Shown: positions 34,106 to 42,861, counted from the first letter of the stretch. The stretch is 64,000 bases of DNA from Erwinia sp. JUb26 (GCF_003751505.1 NZ_RJVB01000008.1:186001-250000), one strand, 5' to 3'. Numbers and translations: made by a program. Notes: a model not told the origin generated them from the letters alone.

Positions 34106-34954
34106 CTAGAAACGCCACGTCACCCCAATAGCCGGGCCGCGCAGCAGGGTGTCATAGACGTGGCCGTTATGGTCGTAATCCACCTTCATCGCCTTATAGC
34201 CCACCGATGCCGAGATATTATCCGTAAAGGTGTAGTTGATGCTGGCGAGCACCGACCAGGTGACGTCGGCCCCCACACCAAATCCGCCCACATCGGCCTC
34301 AGTCTGGAATGAAAATTCATCCGTCAGCGGCAGGAACAGGCGTGCACCGACCAGCGGATCGATCCAGCTGAAACTTTCACCGTACGAGCCGGTTCGGCTG
34401 CCAATCAACGCATGGCTGGCCGACACGGTAATATCATTCGACACGTGCCATACGCGCATGCCGCCGAGCAGATCGAGAGTAAAGTCCGGTGTATCCATCA
34501 CGCGATAGCCGCCCAGCAGGGTGGCCATAAACTGGCGAGAATCCACTTTTGCGTCAACGTTAGATCCGGGTGGGATAGTCACGCCGAATCCCGGGATCTG
34601 GAACGCGGAGAGCGGGCCGCTGGCATGGCTGTCGGTGGTATCGACATACATCAGATTACCGGAGAATACGAAACGATTGTAGCGCGCCCAGATATCCAGA
34701 AATCCCCCGAAATTCAGATCGTCCATCACGTCGGAAAAAGGCTTATCAACGTCCACCGTCGAGCCGCGCTGAAACGGCGAGATGCTGCCGCTCATGCTTG
34801 CCGCCCACAGAAACGGCGTGACCTGAAAGGCCCAGTCCGGTTTTTCGGTGGCTTTGATGAGTGCCTTATCGGTAGTGGCGAGGGCATCAGGTGCTGCAGA
34901 GGCAGCCTGTAATCCGCAGAGAGGCAGAATAGCTAAGACGGCAAATCGTTTCAA
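34106..34954 (-). CDS. Outer-membrane beta-barrel protein, unknown function
   Basis: 282 residues with a signal peptide (MKRFAVLAILPLCGLQAASA). Alternating hydrophobic patterns typical of beta-strands follow, and the protein ends in phenylalanine (GVTWRF), the usual outer-membrane sorting signal. The repeated pattern GYKAMKVDYDHNGHVYD and GGYRVMDTPDFTLDLLGGMRVW suggests an eight- to twelve-strand barrel. It is divergent from the acylase-type hydrolase at 35073 with a 118 bp shared promoter region. No specific family is recognised. Confidence 0.7.
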   Translation of the reverse strand: MKRFAVLAILPLCGLQAASAAPDALATTDKALIKATEKPDWAFQVTPFLWAASMSGSISPFQRGSTVDVDKPFSDVMDDLNFGGFLDIWARYNRFVFSGNLMYVDTTDSHASGPLSAFQIPGFGVTIPPGSNVDAKVDSRQFMATLLGGYRVMDTPDFTLDLLGGMRVWHVSNDITVSASHALIGSRTGSYGESFSWIDPLVGARLFLPLTDEFSFQTEADVGGFGVGADVTWSVLASINYTFTDNISASVGYKAMKVDYDHNGHVYDTLLRGPAIGVTWRF

Positions 34955-35072
34955 AGCATCGTCCCTTTTATAAAATTTATTAACGGTATTGGGTAAAATA
35001 ATGCCAGTTACTGTTACATTAACATACCGTTTTTGGGAACTTCACACAGAAAATACACAGGGAAACAGAGCG

Positions 35073-36143
35073 ATGATTTTGAAAAAGAACTCATTTTTTG
35101 CGAAGTGTAGCGCCGCGCTTCTGACGATGGGCATGCTGATGCCGACGGTGGAAGCATGCACGCGGCTTGTCTATCTTGGCGCTAACGATCAGGTGATTAC
35201 CGCGCGTTCGATGGACTGGAAGGTGGATGTCGGCACCAATCTGTGGATTTTCCCGCGCGGTATGCAGCGCACCGGCGAAGCCGGTCCAAACTCCGTTAAG
35301 TGGAGCTCAAAGTACGGCAGCGTGATCGCCTCCGGCTACGATATCTCCACCACCGACGGTATGAACGAAGCGGGACTGGTAGCGAATGTGCTGTGGCTGG
35401 TGGAGTCTTCCTACCCGAAATACGACAGTAAAAAACCTGGCCTGACGATCGCCGCCTGGGCGCAGTACGCTCTGGATAATTTCGCCACCGTTCAGGAAGC
35501 GGTTGATGTGCTGAGCAAAGAACCGTTCAGCATCGTCACCGATAAAGTGCCGGGAGAAAATCGGCTGGCCACGCTGCATCTCTCGCTGTCTGACGCGACC
35601 GGCGACAGCGCGATTATCGAATATATCGATGGTAAGCAGGTGATTCACCACAGCCGCAGCTATCAGGTGATGACCAACTCACCGATTTTTGAGAAGCAGC
35701 TGGCAATGGAAGAGTACTGGAAGCAGATTGGGGGCACGGTGATGCTGCCGGGCACCAACAGCGCGCCGGACCGCTTTGCCCGCGCCAGTTTCTACGTCAA
35801 TGCGATTCCTAAATCTGAAAACGCGGTTGAAGCTATCGCCAGTACCTTTAGCGTGATCCGCAATGTGTCCGTGCCTTACGGTATCTCAACCCCCGGCCAG
35901 CCGAATATCTCCTCCACGCGCTGGCGGACCGTTTCCGATCAGAAGCGCGGGCTTTACTTCTTCGAATCGGCGCTGACGCCGAACGTGTTCTGGACCGATC
36001 TGAAAAAGATCGATTTCTCGGAAAAAACCGGCAGGGTGATGAAGCTCGATCTGGGGCCAAATCAGACCAATATCTATTCAGGCATGGCTAACGACAGCTA
36101 TAAAGAGGCGAAGCCGTTTACCTTTCTTGGTTTGAAAATGTAG
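35073..36143 (+). CDS. Linear amide C-N hydrolase (penicillin V acylase / choloylglycine hydrolase family)
   Basis: 356 residues, an Ntn-hydrolase secreted to the periplasm. Signal cleavage after MPTVEA would expose Cys29 as the N-terminal nucleophile, followed by TRLVYLG, the family pattern. Further signatures are TARSMDWKVDVGTNLW and GMNEAGLVANVLWL. Gram-negative relatives (for instance from Pectobacterium and Agrobacterium) hydrolyse penicillin V and long-chain acyl-homoserine lactones. Quorum-signal degradation is therefore a reasonable but unproven role. ATG 35073 has GGGAAAC upstream and yields the signal peptide; the longer frame does not. Confidence 0.85.
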   Translation: MILKKNSFFAKCSAALLTMGMLMPTVEACTRLVYLGANDQVITARSMDWKVDVGTNLWIFPRGMQRTGEAGPNSVKWSSKYGSVIASGYDISTTDGMNEAGLVANVLWLVESSYPKYDSKKPGLTIAAWAQYALDNFATVQEAVDVLSKEPFSIVTDKVPGENRLATLHLSLSDATGDSAIIEYIDGKQVIHHSRSYQVMTNSPIFEKQLAMEEYWKQIGGTVMLPGTNSAPDRFARASFYVNAIPKSENAVEAIASTFSVIRNVSVPYGISTPGQPNISSTRWRTVSDQKRGLYFFESALTPNVFWTDLKKIDFSEKTGRVMKLDLGPNQTNIYSGMANDSYKEAKPFTFLGLKM

Positions 36144-36175
36144 TTTTGCCCTCTGGAATAACGGTGTCTGCGCTG

Positions 36176-36369
36176 GCTGGCTGATGCCCCGGTTGGGCCG
36201 GTCCTCGCGCCGCTTCGCGGTACCCTCACTCCGTTCGTCAGCCTGTCGGACCAGTTCAGACGGGCCCTCCGTGGCCCGACTGAACTTTTCATCCGCGTCC
36301 ATGCGGATGAATCCTGGCTTTCTCTCTGCGTTCAGCGCTGCGGATGGCCCGCTCGGGGCATCAGCCAGC
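36176..36369 (-). repeat. Dispersed GGA-loop hairpin element, copy 4
   Basis: 194 bp bounded by GCTGGCTGATGCCCCG arms, a different arm from the 1681 and 7553 copies but again matching at both ends. On the minus strand, hairpin 1 is 36288-36296 with 36303-36311 (loop AUGGAC, nine perfect pairs). Hairpin 2 is 36253-36266 with 36273-36286 (loop ACGGAG, thirteen of fourteen pairs). It lies directly after the minus-strand gene ending at 36393, in its sense direction. Confidence 0.88.
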
Positions 36370-36392
36370 CTGCTTTGTGACTTTTGCTACCG

Positions 36393-36983
36393 TTACCGAT
36401 TTGGCAGCGGCTCGTCGGCAAGCCAGCTGAGCCACTGATCTTTCGATAGTACCAGCGCATAGGGGGTGACTTCCTTTTGTACGATAGTCAGTAGCTCTGC
36501 CTCTATCAGCGTAGAAACCGTTGAGGGATAACCGCCACCGTAATCGTCAAAAAGGTAGTAATACAGCCAGTTCAGATGGCGGCAGATTTTGGTGAAAAAT
36601 GGCGGGCCGTAATCCATCGAGTTTATTGAGAAAAAGGCCAGGTGTGCTTCCGTGTGCTCAACGGTTTTGTGTTTTAGCAGCTGCGTGAGTTCCGTCCGTA
36701 ACCATACCAGCGCGCTAACGTTAGGCCCCGGATAGACCAGGCCTGCTTCCGCCATAAACCGGCCGAGGTAGTCGCGGATTTCATCCTCATTCGGCGTGGC
36801 ATCCAGCCCTAATGAAGCGAGGATCAGCAGCGGTTCAGAATTATTGCCGGCAATAACGGCTTCCTCGGCCCACTCCACGATAGCTCTCGCATAATTTCCA
36901 TTGGCGAGATGACGCGCGGTTTTCCTCAATTCAATCAGGCACAGCAGCTCGTTTAATCTGTCGATGGCGTGAATCGGTGGCAT
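36393..36983 (-). CDS. Hypothetical soluble protein
   Basis: 196 residues, mainly helical by composition, acidic, with no signal peptide or membrane segment. I do not recognise a family. The N-terminal half (LNELLCLIELRKTARHLANGNYARAIVEWAEEAVIAG) has a repeat-like, TPR-like pattern. It is followed on the same strand, in 5' order preceded by, a membrane protein gene 27 bp away (37011-37520). Size and context would suit an immunity-type pair, but this is speculation. Confidence 0.6.
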   Translation of the reverse strand: MPPIHAIDRLNELLCLIELRKTARHLANGNYARAIVEWAEEAVIAGNNSEPLLILASLGLDATPNEDEIRDYLGRFMAEAGLVYPGPNVSALVWLRTELTQLLKHKTVEHTEAHLAFFSINSMDYGPPFFTKICRHLNWLYYYLFDDYGGGYPSTVSTLIEAELLTIVQKEVTPYALVLSKDQWLSWLADEPLPNR

Positions 36984-37010
36984 ATCAGGCTCGCAGTTTA
37001 ATAACGTTGA

Positions 37011-37520
37011 TCATGGCGTTGTTAGCGCAAAGAGAATAACGGCACCCAGCGCATTGGTTTTTTTGGAAACGAAAATGTCTTTATCAAACTGATAGTTACC
37101 TTCCGGGTGGCATATTTTAATATTCCGCCCCAGATCGGGGTCGTCAACATTGGCCCCTGCACAGGATTTATGGCCGCGTGGAGAATAGGTGTAGCTGGCG
37201 GCGTAGGCTGAGGTTTTACCGGGAAGATAATAAGCGACCGTCATTAATGGAATAATGGCAATCACCGTGAGAATAATAAACGATCCCAGGAAAAACTTAA
37301 GGTAATCAATGCGTTTTTCGCTCTTAATCAGGCCGCGATGCACAGCATAAAGAGAGAGGCAGAACGATAACCCCAGCGTTATCAGGATAAAGTTTTTCCT
37401 GGTGGCATCATTAAGAAAGGTTTCGGCATAAATCCCGCTGTTCCAGACGATAAAGCCGAATATCACCAGCAGAACCGCAATGCTAATAGTGAACAGGTAA
37501 AGATAGGAATAGTTTTTCAT
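37011..37520 (-). CDS. Hypothetical membrane protein
   Basis: 169 residues. Three transmembrane segments are visible at ~8-28, ~43-62 and ~77-98, and a C-terminal segment near 156-168. Between the last two lies a polar domain with two cysteines (HKSCAGANVDDPDLGRNIKICHPEG) that could form a disulfide in the periplasm. No family is recognised. It is in the same direction as, and 27 bp upstream of, the gene at 36983. Confidence 0.6.
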   Translation of the reverse strand: MKNYSYLYLFTISIAVLLVIFGFIVWNSGIYAETFLNDATRKNFILITLGLSFCLSLYAVHRGLIKSEKRIDYLKFFLGSFIILTVIAIIPLMTVAYYLPGKTSAYAASYTYSPRGHKSCAGANVDDPDLGRNIKICHPEGNYQFDKDIFVSKKTNALGAVILFALTTP

Positions 37521-37594
37521 TGTCCCCGTTACGGATTTTTCAGTTCCCTCATTAACCGAATCATAGCATTAAGCCGTAGAGCTGAACTCGCCTT

Positions 37595-38258
37595 TTATCC
37601 CTGGCGGGCGATACGCAAGCTGGCCTCGTCAAGATGACGGCGTAATGCCTCCAGGCACGGGGCGAAATGGGCGGAGAAACGATTGCAGCTGCTGACTGCA
37701 GCAAAGAAGCTTTCAGCCAGCTCCAGCGCTTCCTGCCAGATATCCCGACTAATCACATCCGGCAAGGACGCCGCTCGCAGCTCGTTCACGATTGCGCCGC
37801 CGGTTCGGGGTGCCAGCCCCATCGGCAGAATGTCGTAGGCCGGAGCGAGATGATAGGGACGGCCACGATCGCTGATGAACGACAGATTACCGTGGTGCAT
37901 GTCGGTATTGCCAATCAGCATGCCGAATGCCCAAAGCCGTGCGGTGCTGACTGCCGATTCTGGATCGACATGCCCCTGCGTAACAAGGCTATTCACCAGA
38001 ACAGGCCAGGAGGCATGACCCGCCCTTCATCCGTGATGCGGTAAATGGGCGCAGATCTGAATCCGCGCCAGCCATCGCGGAGTGCATATTGAATAGATGG
38101 GCCTGCCCCAATCCGCACAATGTCATCCCCATATCCCTCATATCCCTTAATGCACGGGACATTGTTGGCTGGATGATTTCCATTATTTCAATAAGTTGCC
38201 GAGATGTCATTGGCCCCTGGTTGAGCAACTGGCGTAATGTGTCAGTGCGAGCAGGCAT
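37595..38258 (-). pseudogene. Decayed HipA/YjjJ-type gene
   Basis: Reading from 38258, a helix-turn-helix N-terminus is seen (LRQLLNQGPMTSRQLIEIMEIIQPTMSRALRDMRDMG). It is followed within ~45 codons by a jump to the middle of the protein and a frameshift; the +1 frame there reads PIYRITDEGRVMPPGLFW and then stops. The last third continues from 37996 with HipA-type kinase motifs (FGMLIGNTDMHHGNLSF, APAYDILPMG). Compared with ~440 residues in YjjJ, roughly half is lost. No intact product is possible. Confidence 0.8.
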
Positions 38259-38418
38259 AATATTGAATCGCTTTATGAATAGATAAATAAATGACTAGCA
38301 TATCAGTCAAATTTTAACCGATCCCTCATCTGGAAGGGGAGTGTGGGCGTTTTTTGGTCGGAAAAAAATTGGGTGTGGGGATGGTATCAGGTTGCGGGTG
38401 AAGGCATGGGGTAAATTC

Positions 38419-38498
38419 GATAAGGCGGTAAGGCGATAAGGCGATAAGGCGATAAGGCGGTAAGGCAGTAAGGCAGTAAGGCAGTAAGGCAGTAAGCT
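38419..38498. repeat. Octanucleotide tandem array
   Basis: About ten copies of an 8 bp unit (GATAAGGC, GGTAAGGC, AGTAAGGC). The first half is mostly GATAAGGC and the last half AGTAAGGC, showing stepwise expansion. It encodes nothing. Confidence 0.9.
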
Positions 38499-38591
38499 AG
38501 GCGGGAGGGTTCATGGATTACAACGTTGAAGCCGCTGAGAAAAAGTGCAAATTCTCTGTCGCCATTTTGTCGCCACTTAACTTCAGACAAC

Positions 38592-38619
38592 AAAAAAGCC
38601 ACCTGTCAAAAGGTGGCTT
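38592..38619 (-). terminator. Terminator of tRNA-Ile2
   Basis: On the minus strand, AAGCCACC TTTTGACA GGTGGCTT is followed by a run of T, 27 bp beyond the tRNA 3' end. Confidence 0.8.
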
Positions 38620-38645
38620 AATCATATGATTCTAAAGCTAAAATT

Positions 38646-38722
38646 TGGTGGCCCCAGCTGGACTTGAACCAGCGACCAAGCGATTATGAGTCGCGTGCTC
38701 TAACCAACTGAGCTATGGGGCC
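38646..38722 (-). tRNA. ileX: tRNA-Ile2 (anticodon CAU, lysidine type)
   Basis: A 77-nucleotide cloverleaf including an encoded CCA (complement of 38646-38648). The acceptor stem is GGCCCCA with TGGGGCC and the anticodon loop contains CAT. The D-arm and anticodon arm (GCGACTCATAATCGC) and the TTGGTCGCTGGTTCAAGTCC part match ileX-type tRNA rather than elongator tRNA-Met. The CAU is therefore expected to be modified by TilS to read AUA. A TATAAT at 38734-38739 (minus) may be its -10 element. Confidence 0.88.
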
Positions 38723-39382
38723 TGAGGCGCGAGATTATAATGTAACTGCGCGCGGCGATCCAGCGTTTACCATTTGTATGTCTATTTTCCAGGCAAACTA
38801 CGAAGTCCCGTAACGGGTTAAATTACAGACAGTTGAGAAGAGTGTCAGGATAATCTGCTCAGCATCACTTCCGCAATGCGCTTCCACTAATCTTCCCAAC
38901 GTTCATTTTTCTGCAATATTTTCCCGTTAAAAATCGGGCTGCGTGATTCGGCCAGGCGAAGGAAGCTGAGCATCGGTCGGGTTTAATCGCGACAGAAAAA
39001 AGTTTAATTTTTAACCCGTTTTATCCCCTTGATTTTGTTTGTTATTCCATTGGTTTTTAGTGATAAATATCAAGATTAACTAATGAGTTAGCTCCTGCTG
39101 CCTTGATTTATCTACACGCGTAGATAGAATGCGTGTTGAGAGAAAATTCACGGCGTGGGAAATCCGGCGGCCACGTGAAGATCAATTTTGTATCGCGTTA
39201 CTTATATGACTGGTCACTTTTGAATCAGCGATCGCGAGGCGAAAAACATGTTCCAACACCAGGGAACCCGTTACCGATCTTGACTACAGGGCTTTTTGTT
39301 CCTCTCCCCCGACCGTGTTTTTTCCCCATGCAGGAAGCACACGGCAGGGGCCTTAAATGGATTTTCAAAACAGGATTTGTCT
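38723..39382. promoter_or_regulatory. Intergenic region before the MFS/LacI operon
   Basis: 660 bp, AT-rich in its centre, without a gene. It includes a palindromic operator candidate at 39110-39125. An open frame at 39133-39399 has no credible ribosome site and I do not call it. Confidence 0.5.
39110..39125. promoter_or_regulatory. LacI-family operator candidate
   Basis: ATCTACACGCGTAGAT is a near-perfect palindrome centred on CG, as LacI/GalR-family operators are. It lies upstream of the operon that contains the LacI-type gene at 40799. Confidence 0.55.
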
Positions 39383-40774
39383 ATGTCTCAACCTCATAGC
39401 GTTGCCGAACCCCATTCCGAGCCGTCCACTGCGGCGGCCGATGAACGGTTAACTACTCAAGAAGGGCGCAGGGATTTCTGGCGTGCGACCCTGTCATGCT
39501 GGCTGGGTACCGCGATGGAGTACGCTGACTTCGCGTTATACGGGCTGGCCGCCGGGATTATTTTCGGCGATGTCTTTTTCCCCGAAGCCAGCCCCTCAAT
39601 GGCGCTGCTCTCCAGCTTCGCAACCTGGTCGGTCGGTTTTATTGCCCGCCCGATTGGCGCGCTGTTCTTCGGCTGGCTGGGCGATCGCCGCGGCCGAAAA
39701 ATCGTCATGGTCTCCACCATTATTCTGATGGGCGTTTCCACCACCCTGATCGGCCTGATCCCCTCTTATGCTTCCATCGGACTGTGGGCGCCCGCCTGCC
39801 TGGTGATTCTGCGCTTTACCCAGGGTTTTGGCGCCGGGGCGGAACTCTCCGGCGGCACGGTGATGCTCGGTGAATATGCCCCGGCGCAGCGACGCGGGCT
39901 GGTTTCCTCGGTCATTGCGCTGGGTTCCAACAGCGGCACGCTGGTGGCGTCGCTGGTGTGGCTGGCCGTGGTGCAGATGGATCAGCAGTCGCTGCAGGAG
40001 TGGGGCTGGCGCATTCCGTTCCTGTGCAGTTCGCTGATCGCGCTGGTGGCGCTGTGGATCCGTCGCCATCTGCGCGAAACCCCGGTGTTTGAACGGCAGA
40101 AAGCGGCGCTACAGCAGCAGCGCACTCAGGCACAACGCGCGCCGGCAGCGACCGATCGCCGTGGGTTCTGGCAGCGCAGCCGTGCCTTCAGGGTGATGGT
40201 TGGCCTGCGGATTGGCGAAAACGGTCCCTCGTATCTGGCTCAGGGGTTTATCATCGGCTACGTGGTGAAAGTGCTGGCGGTGGATAAATCCGTGGCGACC
40301 ACGGCGGTGTTTATTGCCTCGCTGCTGGGCTTCCTGATTATTCCACTGGCGGGCTGGCTGTCCGACCGCTTTGGCCGCCGGATAACCTATCGCTGTTTCT
40401 GCCTGCTGCTGATTATCTATGCCTTCCCGGCCTTTATGCTGCTGGACTCCCGCGAGCCGGCCGTGGTCATTGCGACCATCGTCACCGGTATGGGGCTGGC
40501 GTCGCTGGGAATTTTTGGCGTGCAGGCGGCGTGGGGCGTGGAGCTGTTCGGCGTGACGCATCGCTACACGAAAATGGCCACGGCGAAAGAGCTGGGATCG
40601 ATACTCTCCGGCGGTACTGCGCCGCTGGTGGCCGCGGCGCTGCTTTCCTGGACCGGACACTGGTGGCCGATTGCCACCTACTTCGTGGCGATGGCGGCGA
40701 TTGGGCTGGCAACTACGTTTATTGCACCGGAAACGCGCGGGCGCGATCTTAACGATCCCGACGACGCAATTTAA
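39383..40774 (+). CDS. MFS transporter, metabolite:H+ symporter (ProP/ShiA) type
   Basis: 463 residues, twelve helices. It shows the MHS-family motifs GTAMEYADFALYG near helix 1, GWLGDRRGRKIVMVST after helix 2, RFTQGFGAGAELSGG in helix 4 and WGWRIPFL after helix 6. Start 39383 is chosen for its AGGA site and normal N-terminus. It heads an operon with the LacI regulator (24 bp gap) and the nucleoside hydrolase. Its cargo could be a nucleoside, an organic acid or a purine-related compound. Confidence 0.85.
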   Translation: MSQPHSVAEPHSEPSTAAADERLTTQEGRRDFWRATLSCWLGTAMEYADFALYGLAAGIIFGDVFFPEASPSMALLSSFATWSVGFIARPIGALFFGWLGDRRGRKIVMVSTIILMGVSTTLIGLIPSYASIGLWAPACLVILRFTQGFGAGAELSGGTVMLGEYAPAQRRGLVSSVIALGSNSGTLVASLVWLAVVQMDQQSLQEWGWRIPFLCSSLIALVALWIRRHLRETPVFERQKAALQQQRTQAQRAPAATDRRGFWQRSRAFRVMVGLRIGENGPSYLAQGFIIGYVVKVLAVDKSVATTAVFIASLLGFLIIPLAGWLSDRFGRRITYRCFCLLLIIYAFPAFMLLDSREPAVVIATIVTGMGLASLGIFGVQAAWGVELFGVTHRYTKMATAKELGSILSGGTAPLVAAALLSWTGHWWPIATYFVAMAAIGLATTFIAPETRGRDLNDPDDAI

Positions 40775-40798
40775 TGAATACATAAGGATAGTGGCTGA

Positions 40799-41863
40799 AT
40801 GGCAGTGAATAATCTGACGAAGTCGGCGGCCGCAAAGCCAAACCCGCATCGCGCCACGCGTGCCGATGTCGCCCGCGAAGCCGGAACCTCGGTGGCGGTG
40901 GTCAGCTACGTGGTGAATAACGGCCCGCGTCCGGTGGCGGCTACTACGCGCGAACGCGTGCTGAAGGCGATAAAGAAAACCGGCTATCGGCCTAATAATG
41001 TGGCGCGGGCGCTGGCCTCCGGCACCACCAAAACTTACGGGCTGATCGTGCCGAATATCGATAACGCCTTTATCGCTTCGCTGGCCCATGCGCTCCAGCA
41101 GGAGGCGTTGGCAAACGATATGGTGATGCTGTTGGGCGATTCGGGCGATAGCCGCAGGCGTGAGCTGCAGCTGATTAACAATATGCTCAGCCAGCAGGTC
41201 AGCGGGCTGTTTTATATCAGCGTGGATCGTCATCCCTATACCGATTTACTGCAGGCCAGCGGCACGCCGTTTGTGATGCTGGACCGCGTCGATCCGGCGT
41301 TGCAGGTCAGCGTGCTGCGAGTGGATGAACGCGAGGCCTCACGGCAGGTGACCGCGCATTTGTTAAGCCACGGCTACGGCGAGGCGGGCATTATCTGTGG
41401 TCCGCTGGAGAGGCTGAACACTCAGGAACGTCTGCTCGGCTGGCGGGAAGCGCTGGCGGAGTACGGCGTGCAGGAAAACCCGCAGTGGATTTTCAGCACG
41501 CCCTACACCCGTGAAGGCGGCTATCTGGCGGCAAAACAGATGTTACAGGGGGCAACGGTGCCGCGTGCGCTGTTTGCCACCAATGAAGCGCAGGCGATTG
41601 GCTGTATCCGCGCGCTGAGCGAGCAGGAGCTGAAGGTACCGGAGGACGTGGCGCTGGTCTGTTTCAACGGCACGGAACAGTCGGCCTATCACGTGCCTGC
41701 ACTGACCACCGTGCGTCAGCCGGTGGCCGAGATCGCGAAAGCGGCGATCGTCATGCTGGCCGAATGGAACGGTGAAGCGATGCTGCGCGAGTTTTCCCAC
41801 CGGCTGGAGATTGGTGAATCCTGTGGCTGCAAGGCAGCCCGTCATTCCGATAGCGAGTTATGA
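40799..41863 (+). CDS. LacI-family regulator
   Basis: 354 residues. The DNA-binding domain (RADVAREAGTSVAVVSYVVNNGPRPVAATTRERVLKAIKKTGYRPN) includes the hinge helix region NNVARALASG. A periplasmic-binding-protein-like sensor domain follows, ending in the dimer part. AAGGATAG lies before the ATG. The last four bases overlap the nucleoside hydrolase start. It probably represses the operon through the palindrome at 39110 and senses a nucleoside or ribose derivative. Confidence 0.88.
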   Translation: MAVNNLTKSAAAKPNPHRATRADVAREAGTSVAVVSYVVNNGPRPVAATTRERVLKAIKKTGYRPNNVARALASGTTKTYGLIVPNIDNAFIASLAHALQQEALANDMVMLLGDSGDSRRRELQLINNMLSQQVSGLFYISVDRHPYTDLLQASGTPFVMLDRVDPALQVSVLRVDEREASRQVTAHLLSHGYGEAGIICGPLERLNTQERLLGWREALAEYGVQENPQWIFSTPYTREGGYLAAKQMLQGATVPRALFATNEAQAIGCIRALSEQELKVPEDVALVCFNGTEQSAYHVPALTTVRQPVAEIAKAAIVMLAEWNGEAMLREFSHRLEIGESCGCKAARHSDSEL

Positions 41864-42855
41864 AAAGATTAATTATTGACTGCGATCCCGGCAACGGGAT
41901 TGCCGGAGCTAACGTAGACGACGGGCTGGCAATCGCGCTGGCGCTGGCGGCCCCCTCGCTCTCGCTGGAGCTGATCACCACCGTCGCGGGAAATACCCCC
42001 AGCGAGGTGGGATACAGCGTGGCGAAGGATTTGATGCAGCGCACCGGCAGGTCGGTGCCGGTGGTAAAGGGCGCCGACAGGGCGCTGAATGAACCGGCCG
42101 CGCCGTGGCGTGAGCTGCTGGACCGGCGGGTAAACGCTAATCAGCTCGGGCATCTGTGGCAGGGGGTTCGCCAGCCCGCCAGCTTCGAACCGACGCAGCA
42201 GGCGGCGGGGGATGCAATCGGCCAGCTGATCTGCGACAACCCGGGTGAGATTACCCTGGTGGCGATCGGCCCACTGACCAACGTTGCGCTCGCGCTACAG
42301 CGCTACCCGCAGATGGCACAGGCGGTGCAGGAGATTGCCATTATGGGCGGGGTGTTCGCGCTGGATGATTTTATTAAGGACACCAATTTCGGAATCGATC
42401 CGGAGGCGGCGCATCAGGTACTGACCAGCGGGGCGAATATCACGCTGGTGCCGATGGACGTCACCAGCAAAACGATGATGACCCACGCCGATCTGGACCG
42501 CATTGCGCAGCTGCCGGGGCCGCTGGCGGAATTCGTCAGCGAAACGCTACGGCCCTGGATTGATTACTCCATGCAGACCCGCCGCCTGCCGGGCTGCTGG
42601 ATCCACGATGCGCTGGTCGTGGCGTGGCTGATCAATCAGGACGTTGCCCGCGCGGCGGATTACTACGTTGACGTTGAACTGCGCCCGGGCATGACGCGCG
42701 GCAAATCCTGGCGTTATCGCCCGCCGCTGCGGCTGGATGTCGGAATTGGCCAGCCGGAAGGTGGACTGATCCACGTGCTGCAGTCCGTGGATAACGATCT
42801 GCTGCTGGCGATGCTGGAGCAGTATCTGGCGGCTGCCCCCACAAATCTTACTTAA
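41860..42855 (+). CDS. Nucleoside hydrolase
   Basis: 331 residues of the IUNH family, which split ribonucleosides into base and ribose with a bound calcium ion. The N-terminal aspartate cluster is unusual: DCDPGNGIAGANVDDG carries seven extra residues between the canonical DxDPG and DD parts. Further family motifs are GPLTNVALAL, IMGGVF, NFGIDPEAA and HDALVVAWL (late His-Asp). Its start overlaps the LacI gene (ATGA). Confidence 0.87.
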   Translation: MKRLIIDCDPGNGIAGANVDDGLAIALALAAPSLSLELITTVAGNTPSEVGYSVAKDLMQRTGRSVPVVKGADRALNEPAAPWRELLDRRVNANQLGHLWQGVRQPASFEPTQQAAGDAIGQLICDNPGEITLVAIGPLTNVALALQRYPQMAQAVQEIAIMGGVFALDDFIKDTNFGIDPEAAHQVLTSGANITLVPMDVTSKTMMTHADLDRIAQLPGPLAEFVSETLRPWIDYSMQTRRLPGCWIHDALVVAWLINQDVARAADYYVDVELRPGMTRGKSWRYRPPLRLDVGIGQPEGGLIHVLQSVDNDLLLAMLEQYLAAAPTNLT

Positions 42856-42861
42856 TAACGA

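Larger units (their letters stand above)
38259..38645. other. Non-coding stretch between pseudogene and tRNA-Ile2
   Basis: Contains the octanucleotide array and the tRNA terminator. A short duplication (GTCGCCATTTTGTCGCCA near 38558-38575) looks like the edge of a lost mobile segment, but there is no integrase and no second att copy. Confidence 0.5.

Noticed and set aside
38419-38498. CRISPR array
   Set aside because: Units of 8 bp with no spacers; no cas genes nearby.
38646-38722. tRNA-Met reading of the CAT-anticodon tRNA
   Set aside because: Stem and arm sequences match ileX-type tRNA-Ile2, not elongator or initiator tRNA-Met.
37595-38722. Genomic island integrated at tRNA-Ile2
   Set aside because: A dead hipA and short duplications are suggestive, but no integrase and no duplicated tRNA 3' end could be found.
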